A stretch of 10,665 nt of DNA from Nitrospirota bacterium (GCA_029881175.1 JAOUNC010000055.1:1-10665), one strand, 5' to 3'. Shown: positions 1 to 6,649, counted from the stretch's first letter. Made by a program: numbers and translations. Notes: generated by a model not told the origin, from the sequence alone.

Positions 1-1464
1 ACGTTTTGGTGTGTGCTCCCATTTACCGTTCCCCCATTGTTGGAAACTAATCATCCAGGTGCGTTGAGACGCGGGGACCATCGATCAATCTTGATGTGCG
101 GTTCACGGGATGTATCTGTCGACGTGGTCTCTCGCTACCTTCAAGACGTGGATGTACGAGTGTTGCATGTCGAACACGTCGAAGACGCGGATACGTTTCT
201 TGAGAGCCAACGAACCTGCCCGTCTGATCTCCTGGGAATCATTATGGGAAAAGAGGCAAAGGATGAGGTTTGGCGATCATGGCTGGCGACCGTTCGCACA
301 TCTCCGTTTGCGTCGATACCCCTTTGGGGTCTGACTCCATTTTGGTTGCGCAAGAAGAATCACGATCTTTCTGCCGTGTTTGACGGCATGATTAGTATGC
401 CGATTCATCGAGACCAACTGTATCATTGTGTGTTCCAGGAGTCGGAGCGGATCGATCCTTTACATAGCCGTGAATCCCATGAACCTCAGGCGCGGGATTC
501 AGAGAGCTATGCGGTCGCCAATCAATGCCTCAACGAAGCTCTGCCGGAACAAGGGTGTCTGAGCCCCGCTGTCCTGTTGGTTGAGGATAATGTGGTCAAT
601 CAAAAAGTTGCCGTCGGATTGTTCCGCAAATTGGGCTGTCAGGTGTCTGTCGCTGAGTCGGGCACCCAGGCATTACGCCTTATTCAGGAACAAGACGTTG
701 ATATTATTATGATGGATTGGGAATTGCCCGAGTTGGATGGTTTCCAAACCGCACATGCCATTCGGAAATTGGAGGAATCCGGGAGTGTTGTTCCCCGTCA
801 ATGGGCAGGAGATCCGGTCTTTGCCTCCACCGTTGGACATATTCCCATTGTGGGGATGACGGCTCATGGGCTTTCGGAGCAGAACCAGCATCGTTGGGTT
901 GGAGTGATGGATGATTGTTTGTCTAAGCCTGTTCATTTGAAGGATTTGGCTCAGGTGCTTGAACGATGGATCGGTTTCAAGTCAGAGGTTCTGGTTTCGC
1001 CACCGTTCTCCAGTACAATATTCCGGCCAGGGCCTTTGGCTGAGGTGCGGCCCGCTAGTTCTTGTGATGTCATGGATGTTCATGTGGGAGATCGGCAGAC
1101 AGATGGCCGATACGATTTTTCTGTGGCTCTGGAGGTCGTGGATGGGGATGCAGCCTTGTTGCACTCGCTGGTCAAAATATTTCTCGATATGGCGCCCAAG
1201 CTAATTCAGGAGATGAAGAAAGCCGTGGCCATGGGAGAACGATGCCATGTTCAGCGCCTTGCCCACCAAATGAAGGGTTCGCTGGGAGTGCTAGTTGCAA
1301 CCCATCAGGTGAAAATGGCTGAGCGTCTTGAGTCCTTAGCCGCGGGATGTTCGTATGACCAGTTGCACGAGTTGATGCGGGAAATGGAGCATGAGGTGGA
1401 TGCCTTAATGAGTGAGCTTGATGACGTCTCGCGATCATGGATCGAGCGGGTAGGTATCACATAG
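1..1464 (+). CDS. Hybrid sensor histidine kinase, C-terminal part (ATPase tail, degenerate receiver, receiver, Hpt); 5' end missing
   Basis: The frame is open to the first base of the window, and its first residues, TFWCVLPF, match the end of a histidine-kinase ATPase domain (the GSTFW...LP strand). The gene therefore starts upstream, and the GTG at 13 is not its start. Counting from that GTG, residues 24-140 look like a receiver that lost its chemistry: the acidic pair is C29/G30, the phospho-Asp position is about G79, and the Lys is M129. Residues 186-320 are an intact receiver with E191/D192, phospho-Asp D235 in MMDWELPELDG, T283 and K305. Residues 366-475 form an Hpt domain with phospho-His H418 in AHQMKGS. 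The architecture resembles BarA/ArcB-type phosphorelay kinases, which pass phosphate His to Asp to His and then to a separate response regulator. The signal and partner cannot be told from this part. It ends 161 bases before the next gene. No terminator is visible after it. Domain calls are firm; its link to chemotaxis is only positional. Confidence 0.88.
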   Translation, partial: TFWCVLPFTVPPLLETNHPGALRRGDHRSILMCGSRDVSVDVVSRYLQDVDVRVLHVEHVEDADTFLESQRTCPSDLLGIIMGKEAKDEVWRSWLATVRTSPFASIPLWGLTPFWLRKKNHDLSAVFDGMISMPIHRDQLYHCVFQESERIDPLHSRESHEPQARDSESYAVANQCLNEALPEQGCLSPAVLLVEDNVVNQKVAVGLFRKLGCQVSVAESGTQALRLIQEQDVDIIMMDWELPELDGFQTAHAIRKLEESGSVVPRQWAGDPVFASTVGHIPIVGMTAHGLSEQNQHRWVGVMDDCLSKPVHLKDLAQVLERWIGFKSEVLVSPPFSSTIFRPGPLAEVRPASSCDVMDVHVGDRQTDGRYDFSVALEVVDGDAALLHSLVKIFLDMAPKLIQEMKKAVAMGERCHVQRLAHQMKGSLGVLVATHQVKMAERLESLAAGCSYDQLHELMREMEHEVDALMSELDDVSRSWIERVGIT

Positions 1465-1558
1465 CCGAATGCAAGATTCTGGCGTAGTTTTCAGAAGATC
1501 ACGAAGAATGTTTCATGAAGTTTAGGCTGAAATATTTCCTATTATCTGCAAGGAAGTC

Positions 1559-1586
1559 TCAAGTTTTTTAAAAATCAGTCCGATAC
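1559..1586 (+). promoter_or_regulatory. Candidate sigma-28 (FliA) promoter for the excisionase-type gene
   Basis: TCAAGTTT (1559-1566), a 12-base spacer, then TCCGATAC (1579-1586). Against the flagellar sigma-28 consensus TAAAGTTT-N11-GCCGATAA, this matches 7 of 8 and 6 of 8 positions, with a spacer one base longer. Transcription would begin roughly at 1592-1596, about 20 bases before the ribosome site at 1614-1618. Its place in a chemotaxis cluster supports the call, but the match was found by eye without a background model. Confidence 0.5.
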
Positions 1587-1625
1587 GAGAAGCATTATTA
1601 GTCAAACTCTAACGAGGGTATTACA

Positions 1626-1853
1626 ATGAAAGATTTGTTGACGTTAAGTGAAGTTTCGACATTTTTAAAAGTCCCAAAATCGACCATCTACAAATTAGCC
1701 CGTGAACGCCGTCTCCCGGGTCATAAGGTTGGGAAGCATTGGCGGTTTGTGCGGGAAGAAATTGAAGCTTGGGTCCAAAATGCCGGGGCCGATGAGGTGA
1801 TGGTCGGGGCTTCTTCCGGGAACGGGGGGCATGATCGGTTTAGTTTGAATTAA
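1626..1853 (+). CDS. Small excisionase-family helix-turn-helix DNA-binding protein
   Basis: A 75-residue protein. Residues 5-50 form a winged helix-turn-helix of the excisionase/MerR-like kind (HTH_17 type): LTLSEVSTFLKVPKSTIYKL, then a basic wing around residues 34-41 (KVGKHWRF) and an EEIEAWV helix. Such proteins bind DNA as phage excisionases or as small transcription factors such as BldC. The tail, residues 54-75, is Gly/Ser-rich and probably disordered. No integrase, attachment site or other phage gene is nearby, so a small regulator is more likely than a real excisionase. The start is set by the GAGGG ribosome site at 1614-1618, seven bases ahead of the ATG. A sigma-28-like promoter sits just upstream and a strong hairpin lies 23 bases after the stop, so it may be a single-gene transcript expressed with the flagellar regulon. 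Its target is unknown; the adjacent cheY leader is an obvious candidate. Confidence 0.85.
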   Translation: MKDLLTLSEVSTFLKVPKSTIYKLARERRLPGHKVGKHWRFVREEIEAWVQNAGADEVMVGASSGNGGHDRFSLN

Positions 1854-1876
1854 GCATCTTCCCTCCGGTCTCATCA

Positions 1877-1908
1877 CTCCACCAATCGTCTGGTACGATT
1901 GAGTGGAG
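1877..1908 (+). terminator. Strong hairpin after the excisionase-type gene, terminator-like but without a T-run
   Basis: CTCCACCAATCGT (1877-1889) pairs with ACGATTGAGTGGAG (1895-1908) over 13 base pairs, with one bulged A and the loop CTGGT. It starts 23 bases after the stop at 1853, where a terminator would be expected. The bases that follow are not T-rich, so it is not a standard intrinsic terminator. It could instead protect the transcript's 3' end or be a binding palindrome for a protein. The pairing itself is certain; the role is inferred. Confidence 0.45.
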
Positions 1909-1934
1909 ATCTCACGTTAGTAGGATTGACGGCT

Positions 1935-2005
1935 CCGATTCTGAGGAGAGGATGCCTCAGGATTGGTAGCCCGTATGTGTCTCCGTCTTGAAACGTCCTC
2001 TCCTC
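1935..2005 (+). promoter_or_regulatory. Two competing RNA stems sharing one purine-rich arm (attenuator-like)
   Basis: Stem A pairs 1935-1946 with 1955-1966: CTGAGG against CCTCAG, extended by six more pairs, two of them G-U, around an 8-base loop. Stem B pairs GAGGAGAGGA (1943-1952) with TCCTCTCCTC (1996-2005) perfectly, and two more inner pairs extend it. The two stems share bases 1943-1946, so they cannot both form in full. A five-codon frame, ATG at 1952 to TAG at 1967-1969, starts right after the GAGGAGAGG stretch, so either stem would hide this ribosome-site-like sequence. This layout resembles a transcription or translation switch. No ligand class is recognised and no downstream gene is close (cheY is about 400 bases away). 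Confidence 0.3.
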
Positions 2006-2130
2006 TGTTTCCCCCTTCGTTAATACGCTTTCTCCAATTATCGGTGCTTGTTGGATTGTGCGTTTTCCTTGGGTGACTTCTTCGTTCCTTTCACATGAGT
2101 CTATGCCAAGATTTCTTTCAGAATATTTTG

Positions 2131-2183
2131 GTTCCGTACCCCTGTGTTTGCAGGAACATGATGGAATGGGAGGATCGCCCTCC
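2131..2183 (+). other. Two small hairpins in the cheY upstream region
   Basis: GTTCC (2131-2135) pairs with GGAAC (2153-2157); an alternative inner pairing is CCTG (2141-2144) with CAGG (2151-2154). Just downstream, GGAGG (2169-2173) pairs with CCTCC (2179-2183) around the loop ATCGC. Each stem is only 5 base pairs, so either could be chance, but they fall in the same non-coding stretch as the longer stems upstream. Confidence 0.25.
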
Positions 2184-2253
2184 GGATAAGGGAACTGGTG
2201 TAACGAATATGTTTGTGAACAAATCCTATAGAAAAACTTTTTAACAAGACGGC

Positions 2254-2281
2254 TAAAGAATGAGGAGATAATGACCGAATT
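2254..2281 (+). promoter_or_regulatory. Weak candidate sigma-28 promoter for the cheYZA operon
   Basis: TAAAGAAT (2254-2261), a 12-base spacer, then ACCGAATT (2274-2281). The upstream half matches the sigma-28 consensus at 6 of 8 positions; the downstream half matches only the CCGA core. The spacer equals that of the better candidate at 1559-1586. It would give a leader of about 115 bases before cheY. The call rests mostly on position and the shared spacing. Confidence 0.3.
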
Positions 2282-2401
2282 TCAACTTACTGAATGAGTC
2301 GGCTACTTATGAAACCTCACCAATTATTCTTACACCCGTTTATTATTCTTTCGGGATTTCCCATTGAGGACCTCTGCCCGGAATTGTAAGGAGTTCAGCA
2401 T

Positions 2402-2803
2402 ATGATTGATACCAGTCTTAAAGTCTTAGTGGTGGATGATATGTCCACGATGCGGCGAATCGTAAAAAATGTGTTAAAGCAAATCGGTTTTTCAGACATG
2501 GTAGAGGCCGAAAATGGGCAGGATGCGTTGAATAAATTACGAGCCGCGGGGGATTTTGGGTTAGTTGTGTCGGATTGGAATATGCCGGTGATGCAAGGCA
2601 TTGATCTCTTGCGAGCCGTACGCGCTGATGCTGAGCTGAAACATCTTCCCTTTCTGATGGTCACAGCTGAAGCCCAAAAGGAAAATATTATTGAAGCCGT
2701 ACAGGCGGGGGTCAGCAATTATGTGGTGAAACCATTTACGGCGGAAGCGTTACAAGGGAAGCTCGAGAAGATTTTCGCCAAGACGCAACCTGTGAAAGCC
2801 TGA
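2402..2803 (+). CDS. cheY: Chemotaxis response regulator CheY
   Basis: A 133-residue single-domain receiver, the usual CheY length. It carries the whole active site: D12/D13 in VLVVDDMS, phospho-Asp D58 in SDWNMP, T88 in MVTAEA, aromatic switch residue Y107 and K110 in YVVKPF. The SDWNMP and MVTAEA stretches are the forms typical of true CheY proteins. In the cytoplasm it takes phosphate from CheA and, when phosphorylated, binds the flagellar switch to change motor rotation. There is no output domain. The start is fixed by TAAGGAG at 2387-2393, eight bases before the ATG. It is the first gene of the core set: cheZ follows after 58 bases and cheA after that, so kinase output, regulator and phosphatase are made together. 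A member of the CheY family with another partner is possible, but the pairing with cheZ and cheA makes that unlikely. Confidence 0.95.
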   Translation: MIDTSLKVLVVDDMSTMRRIVKNVLKQIGFSDMVEAENGQDALNKLRAAGDFGLVVSDWNMPVMQGIDLLRAVRADAELKHLPFLMVTAEAQKENIIEAVQAGVSNYVVKPFTAEALQGKLEKIFAKTQPVKA

Positions 2804-2861
2804 GGATGAGCCATGTTGGCATTTCCAAATGTAGACGACTAACGGAAATAAGGAGAATTCT

Positions 2862-3482
2862 ATGTTAGTGGATCGTAATATCGAAGAGCGTATAGTGGAA
2901 GCACCCGAAGAGGATCATTCGATTAACAATGAATTAGCTGAATTGACGAAATATGTGGAAGTCATTACCAGCACAATTCGTGACATGGAATCTCCCGTCA
3001 CCACGACGTCCGATCAACTGCCTCAGGCGACTGCGCATTTGCAAGATTTAGCCAAGATGACGGAAGACGGAGCCCATCAAGTCTTGACCTTGACCGAAAG
3101 GATTGAAACGAATCGCCGCACCATGCAAACCGCCCTGGACCAATTGCAGCAACAATTAGGTGGGGAACAAGCCACTGAGGTCGGGCGAATATTGCAATTG
3201 ATGAAAGAGGATGAACGCCGCCTCATGGATATTCATGTGGCCCTGTCGTTCCAAGATCTTGTCGCACAACGTGTGGCGAAGCTTGTGACCATTCTTAACG
3301 AAGTTCAGCATAAACTGCTGAAGCTTGTCGTCATTTTTGGCATTAAACAAAAAAAAGCCGGAGCGGCGGCTACAGATGGTGGACGTGGTTATGAGATGTT
3401 ACGCCAACTCGAAGAGTCTAAAACCACCGCGCTTCAGCAAGATCTTGTGGATGATATTATGTCCGAATTTGGTTTTTCCTAA
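2862..3482 (+). CDS. cheZ: CheY-phosphate phosphatase CheZ
   Basis: A 206-residue, largely helical protein, close to the usual CheZ length. Residues 50-100 are a long helix rich in heptad-like hydrophobics, including LPQATAHLQDLAKMTEDGAH, and residues 115-160 give the second arm of the CheZ hairpin. The catalytic stretch is FQDLVAQ, with D132 and Q136 in the positions of E. coli CheZ Asp143 and Gln147; the Gln places the water that attacks the phosphate on CheY. Residues 161-190 are a polar linker, and the last residues, DLVDDIMSEFGF, match the C-terminal helix that docks onto CheY. All functional parts are therefore present. It works in the cytoplasm, shortening the life of phospho-CheY. The start is set by AAGGAG at 2850-2855, six bases before the ATG. 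CheZ was long regarded as mainly proteobacterial, so this is a useful divergent example. Confidence 0.93.
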   Translation: MLVDRNIEERIVEAPEEDHSINNELAELTKYVEVITSTIRDMESPVTTTSDQLPQATAHLQDLAKMTEDGAHQVLTLTERIETNRRTMQTALDQLQQQLGGEQATEVGRILQLMKEDERRLMDIHVALSFQDLVAQRVAKLVTILNEVQHKLLKLVVIFGIKQKKAGAAATDGGRGYEMLRQLEESKTTALQQDLVDDIMSEFGFS

Positions 3483-3547
3483 TCCTTGATGACGTCAGGG
3501 AAGATACCGTCAAAGACTGATGCCTTTTGTGTTGAAAAGGGTGATCT

Positions 3548-5446
3548 ATGAACGATGAAATGCAAGAGATATTGTGCGATTTCTTAGCTGAAAGCTCAGA
3601 AATGCTGGAGGCCCTTGACCAGCATTTTGTCAAGCTGGAAGCCGAGCCGACGAACGCCGAGTTGTTGAATGAAATTTTCCGATGTATGCACAGCATGAAA
3701 GGTTCGGCGGGTTTTCTCGGATTTACTCATCTCGTTGAAGTCGCGCATCAAGGCGAAAGCTTGTTGAATAAAGTGCGACAAGGGGAAATCGGTGTTTCTC
3801 CTTTTATTATCGATATCATTCTTGAGGCGGTGGACGCCGTCAAACTCTTGCATGCCGATATTCGGGAGACCGGGGAAGACTCGCATGTTGATACGGCCTT
3901 GATTGTTAATAAACTCACGCTCACGATGGATAGTGCGGATGATTTAAATGATGTGATGCCGTCGGCGCCTAAAGTCAAAATTTCTTCGTCTGAACCGGAA
4001 CCCCAAGCTAAAGAAGAAACGCTAGTGTTAGCACCGCAGATTTTGGACAAGCCTGCTCCCTCCTTGGAAAAGCCAGAAGAGGGCCATGAAGATGTGGGTT
4101 CTCTGTCTGTTTCGGATGCTGAGGAGGTGGAACCCGTTACGGAGGGCCCAACAGCTCTTTCCTATATGCGCGGTAAAATGCAAGAGGCGGCATCGCGTAC
4201 TGTTCAAGCCGCTGCTTCTGGACCGCCCAAAATTGCAGGGAAAGAAGAAGAGACCACTGTTCGGGTGGAAACCCGACGGCTGGATCATGTCATGAATTTG
4301 GTTGGGGAATTGGTTCTGGGGCGTAACCGGTTGATGAAACTTGGGTTGGGACTTGAAGACCAATTTGAAACCAATCCGCTTGTTCGGGAACTTGGCGTGA
4401 CCTTGGCGCAACTCAATTTAGTGACATCAGATTTACAGTTGGCTGTCATGAAGACCCGCATGGTGCCCATCCGGAAAGTGTTTTCCCGGTTTCCACGTTT
4501 GGTTCGTGATTTATCAAGCAAGTTAGGGAAGCACGTTCGATTGGAACTTATTGGGGAAGAGACGGAAGTGGATAAATCCGTGGCAGATGAACTTGGTGAC
4601 CCCTTAGTCCATTTGGTGCGAAATTCCATGGATCACGGATTGGAGACGGTGGAAGAACGAAAACGAACAGGGAAAAGCCCTGAAGGCTCCGTACGATTAG
4701 CGGCGTATCAGGAAGGTAATAGTATTGTTATTCGAATTGAAGACGATGGTCGAGGCTTGCAAGTCGAGAAAATCGGGGCGAGTGCGTTGGCGAAGGGTTT
4801 GATCAGTGAAGCCGAGCTTTCCTCTATGAGTCCCCGAGAAGTGATGAATCTTATTTTTCTTCCAGGGTTTAGTACGGCGGAACAGGTTAGTGATTTGTCC
4901 GGTCGTGGCGTTGGGATGGATGTGGTTCGGACAAATATCAGCCGAATGAATGGCAGTTTGGAATTAGATTCCGAACCGGGGCATGGCAGTCAAGTGACGA
5001 TTAAGCTTCCCTTAACCGTGGCGATCATTCAGGCCCTTCTGGTCGAAGTGCAAGGTTCTATGTTTGCGGTTCCCTTGGCTTCAGTGGTTGAAGCCGTGAA
5101 AATCACCAAAGAGGATATTAAAAGCGTGAATGGGCAAGCTGTCCTGAACCTTCGGGAGCGCATTCTTCCGCTCCTGGATTTGGCACAATCTTTTCAGATT
5201 CCCAAAGATCGTTCCATCGATGAATGTTATGTGGTGGTTGTGGCGATAGGGGCACAACGATTCGGGGTGGTTGTGGATCGATTGCGAGCGCAAGAAGAAG
5301 TGGTGATTAAACCCTTGGGTGATTTTTTAGAGAATGTGCAAGGCGTGGCGGGGGCGACGATTACGGGCGATGGGAAAGTGGTGTTAATTTTGGATATGGG
5401 CAATTTAGTTCAAAATGTATCGGGTACGTCATTTGCCTCGATTTGA
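3548..5446 (+). CDS. cheA: Chemotaxis histidine kinase CheA
   Basis: A 632-residue kinase. P1 (residues 1-125) is an Hpt domain with phospho-His H48 in MHSMKGSAGFLG. Residues 130-235 are an acidic, Pro/Ala-rich linker in which I see no P2 fold for docking CheY. P3, the dimer domain, begins near 236 with VRVETRRLDHVMNLVGELVL. P4, the ATP-binding domain, has the N box HLVRNSMDHGLE (355-366; N359, D362, H363), G1 box DDGRG (399-403), F box around F441 and G2 box GRGVGMD (452-458). P5, the CheW-like domain from about residue 492, binds receptors and adaptor. Bound to receptor arrays at the inner membrane, it autophosphorylates and passes phosphate to CheY and CheV. The start at 3548 is supported by AAGGGTG seven bases upstream; cheZ ends 65 bases before. 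The missing P2 suggests CheY may be phosphorylated without a dedicated docking domain or that P2 has diverged beyond recognition. Confidence 0.95.
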   Translation: MNDEMQEILCDFLAESSEMLEALDQHFVKLEAEPTNAELLNEIFRCMHSMKGSAGFLGFTHLVEVAHQGESLLNKVRQGEIGVSPFIIDIILEAVDAVKLLHADIRETGEDSHVDTALIVNKLTLTMDSADDLNDVMPSAPKVKISSSEPEPQAKEETLVLAPQILDKPAPSLEKPEEGHEDVGSLSVSDAEEVEPVTEGPTALSYMRGKMQEAASRTVQAAASGPPKIAGKEEETTVRVETRRLDHVMNLVGELVLGRNRLMKLGLGLEDQFETNPLVRELGVTLAQLNLVTSDLQLAVMKTRMVPIRKVFSRFPRLVRDLSSKLGKHVRLELIGEETEVDKSVADELGDPLVHLVRNSMDHGLETVEERKRTGKSPEGSVRLAAYQEGNSIVIRIEDDGRGLQVEKIGASALAKGLISEAELSSMSPREVMNLIFLPGFSTAEQVSDLSGRGVGMDVVRTNISRMNGSLELDSEPGHGSQVTIKLPLTVAIIQALLVEVQGSMFAVPLASVVEAVKITKEDIKSVNGQAVLNLRERILPLLDLAQSFQIPKDRSIDECYVVVVAIGAQRFGVVVDRLRAQEEVVIKPLGDFLENVQGVAGATITGDGKVVLILDMGNLVQNVSGTSFASI

Positions 5447-5460
5447 TTATGACATTTGGA

Positions 5461-5674
5461 GTGAGAAGCGAAAAGTGAGAAGTAAGGCGGGTGGTGGTCT
5501 GGCCCTCTTCGTTGTGGGGGAGACGGTAGGGTGATGGGGCAAATATCAGATGGGGAACATAACGAGGGGGAAAGTGAGAAGGGAATTTGCGAGAAGTGGG
5601 AAGCAAGATCGAAGAAATAAAAAGATTGGATATTTCCGTTTCTTGCTTCTTACTTGTGACTCCGTACTTCTCAC
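5461..5674. repeat. Degenerate GTGAGAA heptamer repeats in both orientations between cheA and cheV
   Basis: Heptamers in register on the + strand: GTGAGAA, GCGAAAA, GTGAGAA, GTAAGGC (5461-5488), then GTGAGAA (5574-5580) and GCGAGAA, GTGGGAA, GCAAGAT (5589-5609). On the other strand, five in exact register fill 5640-5674: GTGAGAA, GTACGGA, GTCACAA, GTAAGAA, GCAAGAA. The middle, 5489-5573, is G-rich without clear structure. The 246-base gap from cheA to cheV is much larger than the other gaps in the operon. Seven-base periodic repeats of this sort often arise by slippage and are found scattered in some genomes; whether this one is functional is unknown. Confidence 0.7.
5594..5655 (+). other. 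Long hairpin just upstream of the cheV ribosome site
   Basis: 5594-5608 pairs with 5641-5655 over 15 positions, with two G-U pairs; the core GAAGCAAGA/TCTTGCTTC is perfect. An inner stem, GAAATA (5614-5619) with TATTTC (5631-5636), continues the structure. It is made by the opposing heptamer repeats. It ends 25 bases before AAGGAG (5681-5686) of cheV. It could tune read-through or mRNA processing between cheA and cheV. There is no T-run directly after it, so a plain intrinsic terminator is unlikely. Confidence 0.4.
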
Positions 5675-5692
5675 GTCCATAAGGAGCATATA

Positions 5693-6649
5693 ATGGCGAA
5701 ATGGATGGCGGAAATTGATCAACGGACTCGCTTAGCCGGAGCCAATCAGATGGAACTCTTGATGTTTCATCTCGGCACAGAGGAGATCTATGGCATTAAT
5801 GTTTTTAAGATTCGTGAAGTGATGCAATTGCCACCGGTAACGAGGATCCCTGACTCTGATCAGAGAATTTTGGGACTCGTGAATTTGCGGGGAGAAAATA
5901 TCGCCCTTGTTGATTTAGCGCAAGCGATTGGATTGGGACGTATTGAGACTGCCGGGGCCAAGCTCATTATTGCCGAATATAACGATAATAAACAGGGTTT
6001 TCTTGTGGGTGGAGTCGATCGAATTATTCGGATGTCTTGGGAACATATTAAGATCCCCCCGGCCATGGTGCAATCCAGTCGACAAGGGGCCGTCACGGCG
6101 GTGACCAAACTCGAGGATGGGCGAATGGTGCTGATTCTTGATGTGGAAAAAGTCTTGGCTGAATTGCATCCTCGTGCGGATGAAGAAGTGCTGGTTGGCA
6201 TTGAAATGGTAAAAGAATTAGCTGGCATGCGGGTTCTGATTGCGGATGATTCCATTGTTGCCAGAAAACAAATCATGAAGACGTTGGAACGGTTAGGCAT
6301 GAAATGGGAGGAAACTCAAACGGGAAAAGAGGCGCTGACTCGTTTGCGGAATTATGCGGATGCGGCGGACGTTGCAGGAAAAACCATTTTTGACTATTTG
6401 GCGGGTGTCATCACGGACATTGAAATGCCGGAAATGGATGGTTTTTCTCTGACCAAACACATTCGTGAAGATTCCCGTTTCCAAGGACTTCCTATTTTGA
6501 TGCATTCCTCGCTCTCGGGTGAATGCAATGTTGATCGAGGAAAGGCGATGGGGGTCACGGATTATGTGACGAAATTTCAGCCCGTTGAGCTTCGCGATAA
6601 ACTGGTGAAACATCTTGGCCGGTCTCAGAGTAAACCGGTTTTCAGGTAA
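5693..6649 (+). CDS. cheV: CheV: CheW-like adaptor fused to a receiver domain
   Basis: A 318-residue protein of the standard CheV build. Residues 18-165 are a CheW-like domain (MELLMFHLGTEEIYGINVFK, then REVMQLPPVTRIP and GLVNLRGENIALVDL) that couples receptors to CheA. Residues 178-308 are a receiver with D185/D186 in LIADDS, phospho-Asp D242 in ITDIEMPEMDG, S272 in the Thr/Ser position within the HSSLSG stretch common in CheV, and K294 in YVTKF. It acts in the receptor array; phosphorylation of its receiver by CheA is thought to lower coupling or act as a phosphate sink, giving adaptation. The ATG at 5693 follows AAGGAG (5681-5686) by six bases. It lies between cheA and the receptors. As no separate cheW occurs in the window, it may be the main adaptor for these receptors, unless one lies elsewhere. 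Confidence 0.95.
   Translation: MAKWMAEIDQRTRLAGANQMELLMFHLGTEEIYGINVFKIREVMQLPPVTRIPDSDQRILGLVNLRGENIALVDLAQAIGLGRIETAGAKLIIAEYNDNKQGFLVGGVDRIIRMSWEHIKIPPAMVQSSRQGAVTAVTKLEDGRMVLILDVEKVLAELHPRADEEVLVGIEMVKELAGMRVLIADDSIVARKQIMKTLERLGMKWEETQTGKEALTRLRNYADAADVAGKTIFDYLAGVITDIEMPEMDGFSLTKHIREDSRFQGLPILMHSSLSGECNVDRGKAMGVTDYVTKFQPVELRDKLVKHLGRSQSKPVFR

Larger units (their letters stand above)
1854..2401. other. Long structured intergenic region upstream of cheY
   Basis: This 548-base stretch has no convincing gene. It holds several inverted repeats: 1877-1908, two mutually exclusive pairings across 1935-2005, 2131-2157 and 2169-2183. It also holds a weak sigma-28-like site at 2254-2281 and, at its end, the cheY ribosome site TAAGGAG (2387-2393). 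Small open frames at 1975-2076 and 2095-2244 lack ribosome sites. I do not recognise a known riboswitch family. It probably combines the end of the upstream transcript with the promoter and leader of the chemotaxis operon, and could encode a small RNA. Confidence 0.6.

Noticed and set aside
1626..1853. The excisionase-type gene as a mark of a prophage or integrative element
   Set aside because: No integrase, attachment site, flanking repeat or other phage gene is seen, and it is set among chemotaxis genes with a plausible motility promoter.
1975..2076. A 33-codon frame with a hydrophobic C-terminal half that could be a membrane peptide
   Set aside because: No ribosome site, and the hydrophobicity follows from the T-rich DNA. 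Nothing independent supports translation.
2095..2244. A 49-codon open frame with three cysteines upstream of cheY
   Set aside because: No ribosome site precedes the ATG, composition is not gene-like, and it overlaps two small hairpins. Conservation in relatives would be needed to revive it.
2813..2842. A nine-codon frame between cheY and cheZ with GAGG seven bases upstream
   Set aside because: Too short to judge, and the GAGG overlaps the cheY stop region. Most likely chance.
3490..3497. Palindrome TGACGTCA between cheZ and cheA
   Set aside because: Eight bases are easily reached by chance, and no second copy with suitable spacing is present.
6617..6642. CCGGT/ACCGG stem followed by TTTT at the end of cheV, terminator-like
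   Set aside because: The core stem has only 5 pairs with a 10-base loop, the T-run is four bases, and it falls within the coding sequence.
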